Notes under the pieces: model-generated | Database searches by the model: none | Told to the model about the DNA's origin: nothing | What the model saw: the letters and a program-made list of their open reading frames with translations, nothing else | NCBI GenBank assembly: GCA_040954595.2 | Contig: CM082584.2 | Location: 9,672,001 to 9,736,000, forward strand | Source of the DNA: Balanoglossus misakiensis | Lineage: Eukaryota; Hemichordata | DNA: 64,000 bases | Reading direction: 5' to 3' | Program-made: the position numbers and the translations under genes | Shown here: piece after piece, positions 1 through 11,570 of the stretch | Numbering within the stretch: position 1 is the first letter of the stretch | How the letters are laid out: each line of letters opens with the position of its first letter

Positions 1-600
1 AATAACACGTCGTACCAGTATTGCTGCCTGCCGGCATTAGCGGGGTTTTGTCGTTGGGGTCGCTATCACCACAAAGTAGAACAACTGTGTCAACGCATGC
101 ACTGCACCAGTATGCTGGTAGCCAATAAAATTATACTTGGAAAGTTACGCTTACAAAGGGGAATTAAGGCATTTTGGTCACATTAAAATATTCAACATGA
201 TAGTTAGCCAACATACAATATTAAAGGATGGACTGGATCGTATGGAACATTGCCAGGGGCAGAAATGTGTAATTATTCCGGTACATTCATATCGACAACA
301 CACGGCATGTCGACGATGGCAACGTTTATGGAGGACCGGAGTGCCGCGTTACCATTTTACCCGATTACATTCATTATCATGGGTCACGCGACCTGTAATT
401 CACCTTTCGCATTAAGCGGGTGTATGTCTGAAATGTGTTGGGCTGTTGCCAATTGAATTTGTGAAAAACGACGGTCACCTTCATACTCGGAGACAAAAAA
501 GGCTACTGTACAAATCACATCTTGAAGTTATGATTATTAACCATATGTATATTTCTTTCTCTTTTTTCTCTCCCAGAACATCATTTCAAGTATATCAACC
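1..600. other. Non-coding start of window; 3' end of a 5'-UTR intron
   Basis: No supported coding region is present. A pyrimidine-rich tract ending in AG at 576 looks like a splice acceptor. Only 24 nt separate it from the ATG at 601, so the NFIL3-like gene probably has an upstream non-coding exon here or outside the window. Short open frames at 137-415 and 250-456 have no recognisable features. Confidence 0.5.
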
Positions 601-2709
601 ATGATTCAACCGGAGAATTTGGAATCAGCCATGAAATACCCCAGAACGGAACCACCACTGAGTTCGCCGATCGGCAGTGTTCACTCGCCACCCGGCGATC
701 GCATCGGTTTTGCCGGTCAGAGTGACTTCCCACGCGAACGGGTTCCCTTTCAAGCGCCGGCCGCCGCGGACATCCAAGTGGCGAAAATGCTTCCAACGTC
801 TCGCCTGCGAGAATCGCATATTATGCACATGGCCGCCAGCAGGGAAGCGGACTTGGACGTGTTGCAGCAGAACGGCGTGGTTCCCTTCAGCAGGAAGGAC
901 CTGATCTCCAGCCGCAAGCGTCGCGAGTTCATACCCGACGAAAAGAAAGACTCCGGCTATTGGGATAAGCGGAGGAAAAACAACGAGGCCGCCAAGCGGT
1001 CGAGGGAGAAACGCCGCATGAACGACATGATTCTGGAGTCCCGGGTGATGCAGCTGTCTGGGGAGAATATCAGCCTAAAAGCCGAGCTGCGGGCGCTGCA
1101 GCAGAGAATGAGTTTTGACGCACGTCCCTGCCACGTCCCGGCGGCTATCCAGCCAAACTTTCCGGCAGCACTGCACCCACCCAACGCCCAAGCGCCGCCG
1201 CCGCCATTCGCCGTTCAACCACCCCCGACCCAGGGTCTGGCGGCTCACAGTCTGAACGCTGGCCGCCTGCCAGGTGTGGGCGAGAACTCCCCGGGCCAGC
1301 TGTATCCCCCGACAGACTTCCCCGGAGCCCTTCACATGATGCACATGCAGACAGAGAATCTGCAGTCGGTGCAGCAGCGCTCCGAGGAACGGGAGTTGGC
1401 GTTCCAGCGGGAGGTCAGAGTTAAAGAAGAGCCGAACAGCCTGAAGTACGGCTACCCGGATGAACTGGAATCAGAACATCACAGCCTGAAGGCACAGAAG
1501 AAAATGCCGAGTTTGATTCAAGTTAGGCCCTTAGCGGAGGCAAATTTTTCGGACTCGGATACCGACAACTACTTGGAGAATGACATGTCGTTTTCGTCAA
1601 ACGATGGAGATTTTGAGGAGCAAGAGATGGCAATCGATCTCCGCAAAGAGACGGGCTCAGATTCTGGTACAAATCCGACGACCTCGGAGCTGCCGTCCCC
1701 GCTGCCGCTGCTCAAGACATCGCCTCCTCCCCAGCGCTCTTCTCAGTCACCCCACAGTGTGTTCGCCAGCGGCGTGCCCGTGGAAAGCCACCACCTTCCG
1801 TTGAAACTGCGACGGAAGCACAAACCCAGCCACTACGGCGAAAGTGCCTCCTCGTCTTGCCAATCCCCTACCGCCTCAGAAGAGGGCAGATACAGCGAAA
1901 CAAAGTCTTCAGAGCCGATGTCCCCGGTGTGCGACAACACAAACGACGAGGATGGCAAACGCGATTCCGACGAACCTGCCGAGGCCGGAGAATCCGCGAG
2001 CGACCAGCAGGATGTCCGAGCGGGCCACGGAGAGTCCGATATTGGCCTGGTTCCTACTCCCCCACCCAGCTCGTCAGACTCCGGCCCGCCAACCCCCACG
2101 CGATCAGAGTCTTCAGAGAACAAACTCCCGGCTGAGGGCGCACCTCCCTCTGCACTGCAGTATAACAACATGTACCTTCGGGAACCAGGGGCGTGTCAGA
2201 CCAGCGTGCCGTCCATGCCCCTTTTCCCGATGAACGCAGACGCCCGCTTGAGGGATGAGGAAGACAAGCGGAGGAGGATGGTCATCGCCGCCAAGACGCT
2301 GGCCGAGATGAACCCCGGGTACTTCAAAGGGCGAATGCAGGAACAGCTGATAAAAGAGGAAACCCCCGAAGAGGTTCCCCCCAGGGCGCGCGACGAGATG
2401 TCTGACGATGAGAGGTACCGCGACAAGCGCAGGAGGAACAACGAAGCTGCCAAGAAATGCCGCGACATCCGGAGGGCGCTCTTCGAATACCGCAACGCCC
2501 GCGCTGCCTACTTAGAGTACGAGAACGTGCAGCTCCGTACTGAACTTCACATTTTGTCGTCTGAGATCAGTGAACTCAAGGAACTGATATCGCAGAAACA
2601 CAAGAGGCGACAGCAGGGACTTGTAGCCACAATGCAAGCGCAGGTTCGCGCCAACTCAGGGACTAGGGTCCAATTTGACAAGAACCCAGGCAGTTATATG
2701 CAACACTGA
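601..2709 (+). CDS. NFIL3-like transcription factor with two bZIP domains
   Basis: A 702-residue protein in one coding exon, as in vertebrate NFIL3. The first bZIP lies at residues 120-170: the basic region has [13 protein letters not shown] with N127-x7-R135, followed by heptad leucines L145, L152, L159 and L166. The preceding RKRREFIPDEKK segment is typical of NFIL3/E4BP4, a repressor that binds D-box sites (RTTAYGTAAY). A second full bZIP lies at residues 605-662, with RRNNEAAKKCRD (N613-x7-R621) and leucines L638, L645, L652 and L659. Between them is a long Ser/Pro/acidic linker that includes LPLKLRRKHK near residue 400; vertebrate NFIL3 has a similar LPHKLR motif. A splice acceptor at 576 leaves only 24 nt of 5' UTR before this ATG. 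The NFIL3 family call is firm. The function of the second bZIP is unknown: it could permit intramolecular pairing or bridging of two sites. A related single-bZIP gene lies convergently at 9846-11570. Confidence 0.93.
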   Translation: MIQPENLESAMKYPRTEPPLSSPIGSVHSPPGDRIGFAGQSDFPRERVPFQAPAAADIQVAKMLPTSRLRESHIMHMAASREADLDVLQQNGVVPFSRKDLISSRKRREFIPDEKKDSGYWDKRRKNNEAAKRSREKRRMNDMILESRVMQLSGENISLKAELRALQQRMSFDARPCHVPAAIQPNFPAALHPPNAQAPPPPFAVQPPPTQGLAAHSLNAGRLPGVGENSPGQLYPPTDFPGALHMMHMQTENLQSVQQRSEERELAFQREVRVKEEPNSLKYGYPDELESEHHSLKAQKKMPSLIQVRPLAEANFSDSDTDNYLENDMSFSSNDGDFEEQEMAIDLRKETGSDSGTNPTTSELPSPLPLLKTSPPPQRSSQSPHSVFASGVPVESHHLPLKLRRKHKPSHYGESASSSCQSPTASEEGRYSETKSSEPMSPVCDNTNDEDGKRDSDEPAEAGESASDQQDVRAGHGESDIGLVPTPPPSSSDSGPPTPTRSESSENKLPAEGAPPSALQYNNMYLREPGACQTSVPSMPLFPMNADARLRDEEDKRRRMVIAAKTLAEMNPGYFKGRMQEQLIKEETPEEVPPRARDEMSDDERYRDKRRRNNEAAKKCRDIRRALFEYRNARAAYLEYENVQLRTELHILSSEISELKELISQKHKRRQQGLVATMQAQVRANSGTRVQFDKNPGSYMQH

Positions 2710-5446
2710 CGGGTTTCAATAGGAATTGTACATGACAAATTATAGTTGCAGATCAGACAGTGTACAGAACAGCGAATGTTGTTGCCATATCTGTTGGCCT
2801 AGGTAATATTTGAATGTTAAATTTCTGAAGACGAAAAATGTTTGCCTTTATAGATTTACCAGTATAAATCTGGAGAGGGGACTTATGTTGTGATATTGAC
2901 CTTGAAAATACTACTTTATTACCTCCACGAACTTTGGGTGTCGGCAAGTTCAAGTTGATACTACATATATTTAATTGCTCTGTGAAGTACTACACGAAGG
3001 GGGGGGGGGGTTAATGTAATATTTTAATGTACAACTTATTAACATGTGTTACTGTTGAGAACAAAAACTACAACCCGCCGTGGTTTGCCTAAAACACGAC
3101 ACATTTATAATTATACCACCTGACGAAACAGCGACCCCACATGGCACAAAGTGGTCCAGATATAGCCGACATCTGCGCATGACAACAGGTGCCTTTAAAG
3201 TTAACTGACTGCACACGAATGACAGAAACCAGGGCTAGCCTGCATAGATCACTTGAAAATGCTTTTTCTGCACATTCTGGTGGACGTTGGAGAACAAAGT
3301 CACCGTCTTCTGAAATGATTTTAGTGATTTTTTTTAATCTTCTCACACTGTGAATGGGCGTCACGTTTACATGCGGGTACTTCCGTGACACAATTTCTGA
3401 TACTAACTGTATAGTATATCCTTGCGGTATGTATGTGTTATATCCAGGAAACGTAAGAGTAATTTTAATGTGTACTAATAACAATGTAATTATTCAAACA
3501 AAAAATTGTGGTCCAAAATAGCGAGGCTGTATCACCCAATCAAAATAATCAGCGTCTCGAAGACGGTGACTTTGAAAGTCGGTGTAGATGGAAAATTATG
3601 TATAGTTATGTATTGCAAGACAGAGTAACTCGTTGTATAATGTCACGTTATAAGCGTATTAATATTTTGTTTCGGGGGAAAATTATTTCCCCTTTATAAA
3701 TTGGTGTCCGGTTTAAGACATACTCGGTTTTTTTCTAACTACTCAGGTACTTTTTTTGTTCGTGCGTATTTCTTGCACGCGCAGACCGAAAGTTCTCGCC
3801 AATTGCGATAATCTCGTCTTTTCTGGTAGAGAATCCAGAACCTACCTCGTTGTAAATATACTACTAAACACCCGGGCAGTGATAATTTGTGTTTTCCGTT
3901 TCGTCATGAAAAATGAAAGTGGATTTAATGACTGACAAGACTAACCACGTGTAATAATTCTTGCCCACTAGTCAAGTTAAATTTAGAATTTTACGGGTCA
4001 CCCATTATGAAACACAGTCGAGGGTCTGTCTTTAGGCCTAAATGACGTCGTACTTGAAACACGGTTATAGTTTCTGAATCCATGTCGCCATTCAGTCTGT
4101 ACCAAAAAAATCAAACTATTTCAAATAGATTGTAATTGAAATCCACGTTCTGTGCGGGTTTATTTGGTTTGCTGGGTTGATTGCAATTGTTCCTTGCTTG
4201 CGCTGCCGTACTCGACACTTCAGGCTTCCCAATGTTGGCCAGGCACTTCCGGGCGATCAAAGCTTCAATGCACAGCGCACGAGCAATGATTTCAAAACAG
4301 AAAATTTGAACAGCTAACAAACGATATCCTCACTACCTCTGGATTTTTTCTTGTCAGATATAATTGTATTTTGGAATCTCGTCGAGGGGATCTTGTCATT
4401 GGTGTTTAATGCGGTTTTGACGTGCAATAGACGTCTGTAAATAGGGCCGGCCAGTTAATGGCGACCCGTTTCATAACAGTACTTGGCATAATTTTTTTTC
4501 CGTACTACAATTTAAAATTGTCTTTTTTTCTGCCTATATGCCATTTGTATTAGTTTTCAATTTTAATACTAGTATAGTTTTGCATAATTTTATGGGGGAA
4601 AGTGTTTATTTCTAAATAGCTATTAAGTACCGCCTTTTCAATATGGCGGCGTTTCACGTTAACATGGGGAGCGAGTAATAGTTGTTGCACGACCTATGAT
4701 AGTTTTTCGAGCACTTTCGTTCCGTGAAGGGGAAGAATAGTTTGATTTCTTGGGGGGGGGGTGGAGGATCGTAGGGATTTTTTGCTGGTGATGTGGAGGA
4801 AGAAAATCTTCTGCATTGCCTTAAGGGAAAAGGTGGACTGACACAAGAAAACCAAAATACAGTAACAGTGGTTGATAAAGGATTTGCTGACAGTACCCCA
4901 AACCTCCTCCCCCAAGAAATGAAATGGTTCTCCCCTAAGCATTGTTAAACCGTTTTGAAACTCCCACCGTTGTGCTTGTCAACAGAGCTTGCATGCACGC
5001 TTTTATGTTCATTGCTATAATTGGTCCTCTGCCGGACTTTTTTGCGACAGTAATTCTGGATGTGAATTGCAGAGATACACACGGTTCTGTTTCAGTGATC
5101 AAGAAACCGAGCTTTTGCACAGAGTAGAAAGGTTGAAAATTAAACCTCTTCAAATGTTACTTACAGTACATTGTGCCTTTGCCAAGTTATTCTAAAACAC
5201 ATTAGTTTAGTACATGTATCAAGAGGTACATGAGGTTTCTCCGCAAAAAAATGTCTAGCACATGGAAGGAAACCTAAACTAGTAATTAACCAACAAAGCT
5301 GCATCTCCAGCTGTATCTTGTCGTCAAAGGTTTTGTCAACCGCTGCATCATGCGTCATGAATCTGTGACATTGACTGTGACCTTGCAGGACCTCAGAGAG
5401 CAGCGCCGCGCCACTCAGGTCACAAAGCAACGACGGCTAAAATGTA
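2710..5446. other. Non-coding: 3' UTR and intergenic DNA
   Basis: This stretch holds the 3' flank of the double-bZIP gene. It contains short homopolymers (G10 near 3001-3010, G9 near 4752-4760) and AT-rich sequence. An antisense open frame at 3089-3484 (131 codons) has no recognisable domain and is not called. I see no other gene. Confidence 0.6.
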
Positions 5447-5624
5447 GGGAAGATTCCTTATGACGCCATCTTGGAAATCGCACGGGGTTGTGAAATATAT
5501 ATCCTAATTTTAACCGCAGTGTTAGGTCAAACTGACGTTTGACCCCGCAGAACTGCGGCTACTATTGGAATATACATCCCACAATCCTGTGCGATTTCCA
5601 AGATGGCGTCATGACAAACCTTCC
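5447..5624. repeat. Foldback (MITE-like) inverted repeat of about 178 bp
   Basis: Two arms of about 86-88 bp are imperfect reverse complements. The hairpin centre is ggtcaaac (5525-5532), a 4-base loop tgac (5533-5536), then gtttgacc (5537-5544). Each outer arm carries the same block, with atgacgccatcttggaaatc on the left and its complement on the right. Arm identity is high but not complete, so this is an inserted foldback element that has aged. No ORF lies inside and no target-site duplication is obvious. Confidence 0.8.
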
Positions 5625-6545
5625 TTATTTAAACGCCGGAAACAAAAGTATTGGCAAACCAGTAAATGAACCGTGGCTGATACCGTCTCCATTCTTGCAC
5701 TCAGTCAAGCGTTGCATATTTTGAAGTGTGATCAAAGGCTTTGCTGTTGATTTCCGATATGTTTTCCTCATTTCTACTTTGTATCTGTGGTGTAAGTATT
5801 CCTGTGTTTTGTATTCAATAAAAATCGTTGCCTCGATACATAGGTGTGAAAAGTAATTTGTTAGAGATATCGGAGTTGCTCACTAAGATTGGGGGGAGGA
5901 AGATTTCAGAGAGGCTATGCAACCTATTTTGCCATGAAGATGACGGGCATCACCGGCCGGCGCGTTGAAGTGCGCCATCAGCGCCGATAACAAGTTTAGC
6001 TCAATGACCTCATAGTACAGTTGTCAGCGAAGAATATCTCAAGAGCTCAATGGATATCAGTCCCAATTTCAATTCCTCCCTGGGCAAAGCTGTCTCTCAT
6101 TTTTGAAACAACACGTATGATGGGGAAACATGGCTTTGCAAATATAAAGGATACTTTAAAATAATTTGTTTCAGCTGGAACCCCTATTCATCATGTCTAT
6201 TAAGGTCTATACAACATTAATCGATTAGTCTGCGAACGCACATGAACCCTTGTCGTCTGCAAATGTGGAGTCTAATTTGGCCTAGAGCACTTCGGGAAGA
6301 GCAACGACCTGTAGACCAAGGTTAGCTATTTAAATTGGCCGACGGAGAAATTTACGGTCAACTGGCTTTGAAGAAAAGGTCAATAACATTAAATTCATTA
6401 GCTGCATATGTTGGATTTTGATTTGCACCTCCAGAAAACTAAGGATTCTGAGTTTATAAGAAAAAACATGCAGTATCTGGCTCCTCCAAATCCGAGCATG
6501 TAAACCTCGGTCACGCGTTCTCAGCCGTCAGAAGGCGCATGCCGC

Positions 6546-6567
6546 CACGAGTTACGTAATAACTCGT
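6546..6567. promoter_or_regulatory. Perfect NFIL3/PAR-bZIP D-box inside a palindrome
   Basis: GTTACGTAAT at 6551-6560 matches the NFIL3 consensus RTTAYGTAAY exactly. It sits inside an inverted repeat, acgagtta / taactcgt, which doubles the symmetry. It lies between the two NFIL3-like genes, about 3.8 kb downstream of one and 3.3 kb from the 3' end of the other. Confidence 0.5.
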
Positions 6568-6733
6568 GATTTGCCTCCGACAAATGTTTGCCATCTGCTT
6601 TGAAGCTATTAACGACACTACTGATGACGTCATCCGGCGTGACGCCATTTCAAACAACCTCTACTAATCAATTTCTTTGTTTGTGGATCGAGAACGGGAT
6701 TAATCAGCCGTCGATCGATCGCGAAGGATGATT

Positions 6734-6766
6734 TGTTGGTTGGTTGGTTGGTTGGTTGGTTGGTTA
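6734..6766. repeat. (GGTT)n microsatellite
   Basis: A tandem tetranucleotide GGTT with about eight near-perfect copies. No coding context. Confidence 0.9.
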
Positions 6767-6929
6767 ACACATAGAGCCTACGGTCTATGGTGTTACCAAA
6801 GACCTACGAGACAACCATGTAATTACAGTTTACAAGGACGCTTTCCTGGAACACCTAACAAAGGCTTACGCAACTCCTTTTTGTCTGACCACCTGCATTC
6901 AGCTGAACTGGCGGGAGAGAGACAGAACT

Positions 6930-6947
6930 GGGGGGGGGGGGGGGGGG
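6930..6947. repeat. G18 homopolymer
   Basis: An uninterrupted run of 18 G on the + strand in intergenic DNA. Confidence 0.95.
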
Positions 6948-7880
6948 ACTCCGACTATTAAATTTGGATGAGCGGAGAAGGGGAACTCAAAACAACTGAA
7001 GGACTGTCAAATACCGCCAAGTGACTGTGGACTACAGAAACAAGTGGTGGCGGGCCGTAGACACAGTCCCCGGACTGTGATGTATACTACATGTATATTG
7101 ATTAAATTATGCGTGTGTGTTTTTTTTTTTGCCTGGCCAAAACGAGAGAAAAGTATTCTCGCTGTACGGAGTGTATCAACAACAACGGCAACAAAAAACG
7201 TTCAATTACTTGTACGGTATCCATGGACTCAGATGTGAAATTCGATATGATTCCGCCAATGTTGGGATGTATATGTTACTAGTATATTTGTGTAAAGTAT
7301 TGGGAAAATCTGCATATTAACAAGGGGTGGTAAATGTGGTGTCACGTGTTCTACTAAAGTGTCAGAATGAGACAAATCAAATTGTCCGGAAGTGTCAAAT
7401 CGCTGCCAGTGTGTGAAGTGTTTTTTAATGAATATTACACAAACAGAGCGGGTGATGGATTGAACAAAAGCGAGAAAACGCGGCTGTCACCTCTAATTTA
7501 ACATTAACCATATATGGTAAAAAAGGCGTGCTAAGTCTTCGAATATTTTACGTGTGGCAACACACTGAAAATGTGTTATTGGCTAGATCTCAACTCCCCA
7601 TCGTAAAAGTGGCTAAATTTGCAGCGGCGATTTATACGGTAACTTGGCAAGCGAGACCCTCCTTTGATTATAACACTACACTCTTCTCAACACATGGAGT
7701 TTTTGTAGAGGTTTTAGTGAACCTAACGTTTTCATACCACCAGAAGTACGGGGGTGTCAGCTAATGTAGGGGTCATGAAAATGACCCAATGATGAACAAA
7801 CGAACGACAAAATGGCGCCTCTGGAGAATGAAGTTCTCCATAGGTCTTAAAATACATGAATATGGATAGATGCCAGCTCG

Positions 7881-7929
7881 TTCTGACCATGGAGGTACTA
7901 GAGTCTCTCTAGTACCTCCATGTTCTGAC
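7881..7929. repeat. Perfect 35-bp hairpin flanked by 7-bp direct repeats
   Basis: Left arm catggaggtactaga (7888-7902), loop gtctc (7903-7907) and a perfectly complementary right arm (7908-7922). TTCTGAC immediately precedes (7881-7887) and immediately follows (7923-7929) the hairpin, as a target-site duplication would. This is either a tiny palindromic insertion or the product of hairpin-templated repair. Confidence 0.85.
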
Positions 7930-9845
7930 GAATATTTAACTGTAGTCTTGCCCCATTATCAGTTATTATGTTGAGAACGAGTAGTCTACTTACTTGTAGG
8001 CTCAACTTGGGCATGGAACCGACATCTGTAAGCCGGAAGGAATAGCAGTTTCTTTCAACGCAGAGTCTTCCAAATTTTCCCCGACAAGTTCTCACGTTCC
8101 CTGGCACAACCAGTCATCCTCATTAGCTCCTCCTTGTATTTTCTGCTTCACTTTTGTAACGTATTTTCAGTATTAAAGAAATGCCGTCTTCAGACGCGAT
8201 GCTTTCACCGACGTGCAAGTTGGGAGAACACGATGAAAATGGCATGGCGCATGCAAATGTATGAAAGCATCTGGTGAAGCCACAAAATTCGGGCGGCCAC
8301 TCTCAACCAATGGAAATATCGACATCCAGGTGTTCATATTCAATTTTTAATTGGCCGACAGGAGAGAAGTGTATGTGCTTTATGATTGGTCGTGCTTTAC
8401 ACCAGGTGTAATGTCAGCGTGGAACTGTATGGAAATCGGTCAGGTATTGAACCGCCACTGATGATTCGGGCCTGGAGCCCTCGTGTCAGGGAGTTGTAAA
8501 ATGATTCATGGGCAGAATACTAACTACCCACCCCATTTTGACCATCTCAAATGGCATCAAAAGTAGCCCAGAACTGACGCTCACAATCAGAAACATATTT
8601 TTAGAAATAATGTCCACTCAAGTTATTTTTAAACAATTTCATTTAAAAAATTCAATAATTATATTAAAATATTCATATTTGCATAATAGTCAACAGGCTG
8701 AACAATACGTTAGTCAACTTTCAAGGCCGGTTTCATATTGGTCAATCGGATGGAAATAACAAGACCGAGTCCGCTATAAATAAATCGATCTGCGCTTTTC
8801 AATGACCTTACGTAATGGCGCGCAACTATATTCGATTATCCACAGCGGCTTCCGCGAAAAATGTTATATAATCTAAAGAATACACATAATCCATGAATAC
8901 ACTGTCTGTGCCAATTGAAATCAAACACGACGGTTTTAACAGTCTGCCACTTGTTTTTTATCATGCGTCGTTTTTCATCGGCATGTTCACAGCACTACAG
9001 ATAGCACGATTATACAGTACAGTATTACCATTTATGACGAAATCTGAGAAAACTAGTAGTGGACACTGTGAAAAGTGTCACAAGGATGAGAATTGATTAG
9101 TAAACAAATGGCACATTCTAAAGACCTATTAATAAACACTATTTACATAATATCCAGACACCATGGCAAATTTTCTAAATAATTTGTTGAAAAGATTAAT
9201 CATAATTACCCCAGATAGATACGGGACATATCTCACGATTTGGTAGGATTTTGAAATGAAGTCTGTTCAGAATCACTAAATGTTAAAAGGGTTCGTGTGA
9301 CTTTTCTTTTATATACATACCATTTCCTACTGTCCGGGGAAACCGTGCTTATCAATGTACAACCCCCCCGGGATTAAAAATGATGAAGATTTGTTCAATT
9401 TCAAAAGGCTTTATTATCACGTTATAAATTATATCAGAACACGCCATTACATTTTGCGTAAATAATATCACGTGAATGACCAATCGCAGCAAATACTCCA
9501 TTGGCCTAATGTTTGAATCCGTGGGGAGATGCAATGAAACACACATACACATACATGTGTATATAATTCATTATACAATGTATATATACATGAATATGAC
9601 CGTGAAAATAATTGTTCTCATGATAACTGATTTTGCAGTTTCTCAGCTTCCAATACCTCAGTGGGTTATAAACTTACACGTATTCCCTGAGTTAATACCA
9701 AATGTCAACAGAAATCCATCCGTAAAGGAAAAAAAATAAGGCAAAGTCGTTGCAAACTAGTCTAAAAGTTGGAAATTCTAAATTAGGAATGGGGAGAGTG
9801 AGAAAGGCACTGGTCTAATGATATGGTGGGTTAAATATGAAAGTA
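7930..9845. other. Intergenic DNA between convergent NFIL3-like genes
   Basis: No supported gene. It contains a TATAAATA-like sequence near 8774 and a perfect D-box core at 8808-8815. AT-rich flanking DNA next to 9846 is probably the 3' UTR of the minus-strand NFIL3-like gene. Confidence 0.5.
8807..8816. promoter_or_regulatory. NFIL3/PAR-bZIP D-box
   Basis: CTTACGTAAT contains the full palindromic core TTACGTAA (8808-8815). It lies 34 bp downstream of a TATAAATA-like sequence in the region between the two NFIL3-like genes. Confidence 0.4.
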
Positions 9846-11570
9846 TCAACCTAATTTCTCTTTGACAATTTCTTTCAAAGATATCACTTCTGAAGACAAT
9901 GCTTGGAGAACTCCGCGAAGCTGATTATTTTCATATTCAATTGCATGGGTGCGGGCGAATCTCATGGTGTCCAGCTCCAGGCCTGTTAAGGGGGTCACTC
10001 CGATTGGGTTCGTCGTGTTGTCGTCTTGGCAACGACGCATCGCTTGGACCTGAGGGGTTAACTGTGCAAAAGCGCCCGAATTATCGGCTCGAAACAGCAG
10101 CGGCTGGCACGCCGCGGTTGCTAAGAGCTGGACGTGTGGTGCAGTGGTGGCAGAGTTCGGGGTGGGGGCTGGTGCCGCGCTTGTGATGGGCTGGGCTGTG
10201 AAGAGGCCGGCCCTCTGAAGGGCGTCGAGGGCGTTCGTGGAGCTTTTGGTGCCGTACAGTTCATTGTGCCTCGCCAAGTTGGTCTCGCTGAGCCGCGAAT
10301 GGTTGCTGCTGCCGTCGATGGTTACGCCGGGAGAAGGTGTCGGCCGACTGGACACGACTGGTGCGGTCGGGTTTTGTGTGACGACAGCGCTGCTTGCTTG
10401 AACCATCGGTTTTGTTTGGTTCACGGTGGGAGTCCGGTCATCGCGAAACTCGCATTCGTCGTCGTCTGATCGCCGTTTCCTGCGCAACTTGAACGGCAGC
10501 CTGCTGGAGTCGACATTGTACTTCTGACTGAAGCTCTGGCTGCTTGACGTCGATGTCGGACTCGTGGATCGATGCGACTGCCCTTTACACGGTGGCTTCA
10601 ACTCTTTCACATCACCACATTCCGTCTTCACGCGCGTGGGATCCGATTTTTCTCTGTCGTCTGCGGTACCCACCGGCGTCTTTGAACTTGAAGTCGAAGT
10701 GAAGAACCCTTCGTCGGCGCCTGCAGCAAAGACATCGTTCGTCCTGTTACCCCCAAACCCGGACGATGCAATCCCATCCTGGTTCTTAAAACCAGGGCTG
10801 ATGCTGACCTTGTCGGAACGCCCCTCCAAGTTTCCGGGACTCGGTTTCCCGTTGGTTGGCACGGCCACTTTCTCGCCAGTGGTGCGATCATTATTGTCCG
10901 GGACACCGAAACGTCTCTTCAGTTCTCTGATTTCGGCTTTTAGTTTGACATTCTCCTCGGACAAAGCCAGGATCTTCGACTCCATCACCATGTCGTTCAG
11001 TCGCCTCTTCTCCCGCGATCTCTTCGCGGCCTCGTTGTTCTTCCTCCTCTTGTTCCAGTACGATATGTCTTTCTTCTCGTCGGGGGTGAATTGGCGCCTT
11101 TTCCGGGAGGCTATCAAATCTGAGCCGAAGAGGTCGTGAGGAACCTCCTGCACGTCGGGCTCGCCGTTCTGTACGGCAATGATGCTGACATTACCCTGTC
11201 CGTTGGTGGGGATGACCGCCTCTCCGAGAGTGAACACCTGGTTTATCGATGGAAGTGGCCCGGTCTTTGTCGTCAACACATTTGCTCTGTGGTATGTAGA
11301 CATCGCTGCAGTTGAAGCCCAGTTCCCTGAGTGTGAGTCTTCTGACGAGATTCTCACGTATGCTGTGGGGAGGAGAGAGAGGATGACTTGCGTTATTTGC
11401 TTGAATTGAATTATGCGCAACTCATACACCCCGAGCGGCCGGGATACGACTTGTACGGGGTATGTGCCACCTGGATGGCCCCCTTCGTCACTTAAAATCC
11501 CTATAGGAAAAGCCTCGTTGCCTTTGGAGAAAAAATTTTGGTTGCGCATGGAGCTGGCTTCTGGCTCCAT
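9846..11570 (-). CDS. NFIL3-like bZIP transcription factor with a vestigial second zipper
   Basis: A 574-residue, single-coding-exon protein. The bZIP at residues 154-220 has [12 protein letters not shown], then [13 protein letters not shown] (N178-x7-R186) and zipper positions M196, L203, L210 and L217. This is close to vertebrate NFIL3, a nuclear D-box-binding repressor. A central LPFKLRRKR motif parallels LPLKLRRKHK of the neighbouring double-bZIP protein. The last 40 residues, [18 protein letters not shown] and onward, carry heptad residues I544, L551, L558 and L565. They align with the second zipper of the neighbour, but the basic region before them is missing. The pair therefore arose by local duplication with inversion. 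Which state is ancestral is not shown by this window. The family call is firm. Confidence 0.93.
   Translation of the reverse strand: MEPEASSMRNQNFFSKGNEAFPIGILSDEGGHPGGTYPVQVVSRPLGVYELRIIQFKQITQVILSLLPTAYVRISSEDSHSGNWASTAAMSTYHRANVLTTKTGPLPSINQVFTLGEAVIPTNGQGNVSIIAVQNGEPDVQEVPHDLFGSDLIASRKRRQFTPDEKKDISYWNKRRKNNEAAKRSREKRRLNDMVMESKILALSEENVKLKAEIRELKRRFGVPDNNDRTTGEKVAVPTNGKPSPGNLEGRSDKVSISPGFKNQDGIASSGFGGNRTNDVFAAGADEGFFTSTSSSKTPVGTADDREKSDPTRVKTECGDVKELKPPCKGQSHRSTSPTSTSSSQSFSQKYNVDSSRLPFKLRRKRRSDDDECEFRDDRTPTVNQTKPMVQASSAVVTQNPTAPVVSSRPTPSPGVTIDGSSNHSRLSETNLARHNELYGTKSSTNALDALQRAGLFTAQPITSAAPAPTPNSATTAPHVQLLATAACQPLLFRADNSGAFAQLTPQVQAMRRCQDDNTTNPIGVTPLTGLELDTMRFARTHAIEYENNQLRGVLQALSSEVISLKEIVKEKLG

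Larger units (their letters stand above)
5625..7887. other. Intergenic DNA with simple repeats
   Basis: No supported gene. It includes a GGTT tandem repeat (about 6734-6766), a G18 tract (6930-6947) and a palindrome containing a perfect D-box at 6551-6560. Short open frames here look random. Confidence 0.55.

Noticed and set aside
1833-2233. Several 90-130-codon frames overlapping the double-bZIP gene
   Set aside because: They are shadows of the GC-rich NFIL3-like coding exon, which has clear domains in the chosen frame.
3089-3484. 131-codon antisense open frame downstream of the double-bZIP gene
   Set aside because: It has no recognisable domain, no clear codon bias and no partner exons; it is likely chance in a 3' UTR.
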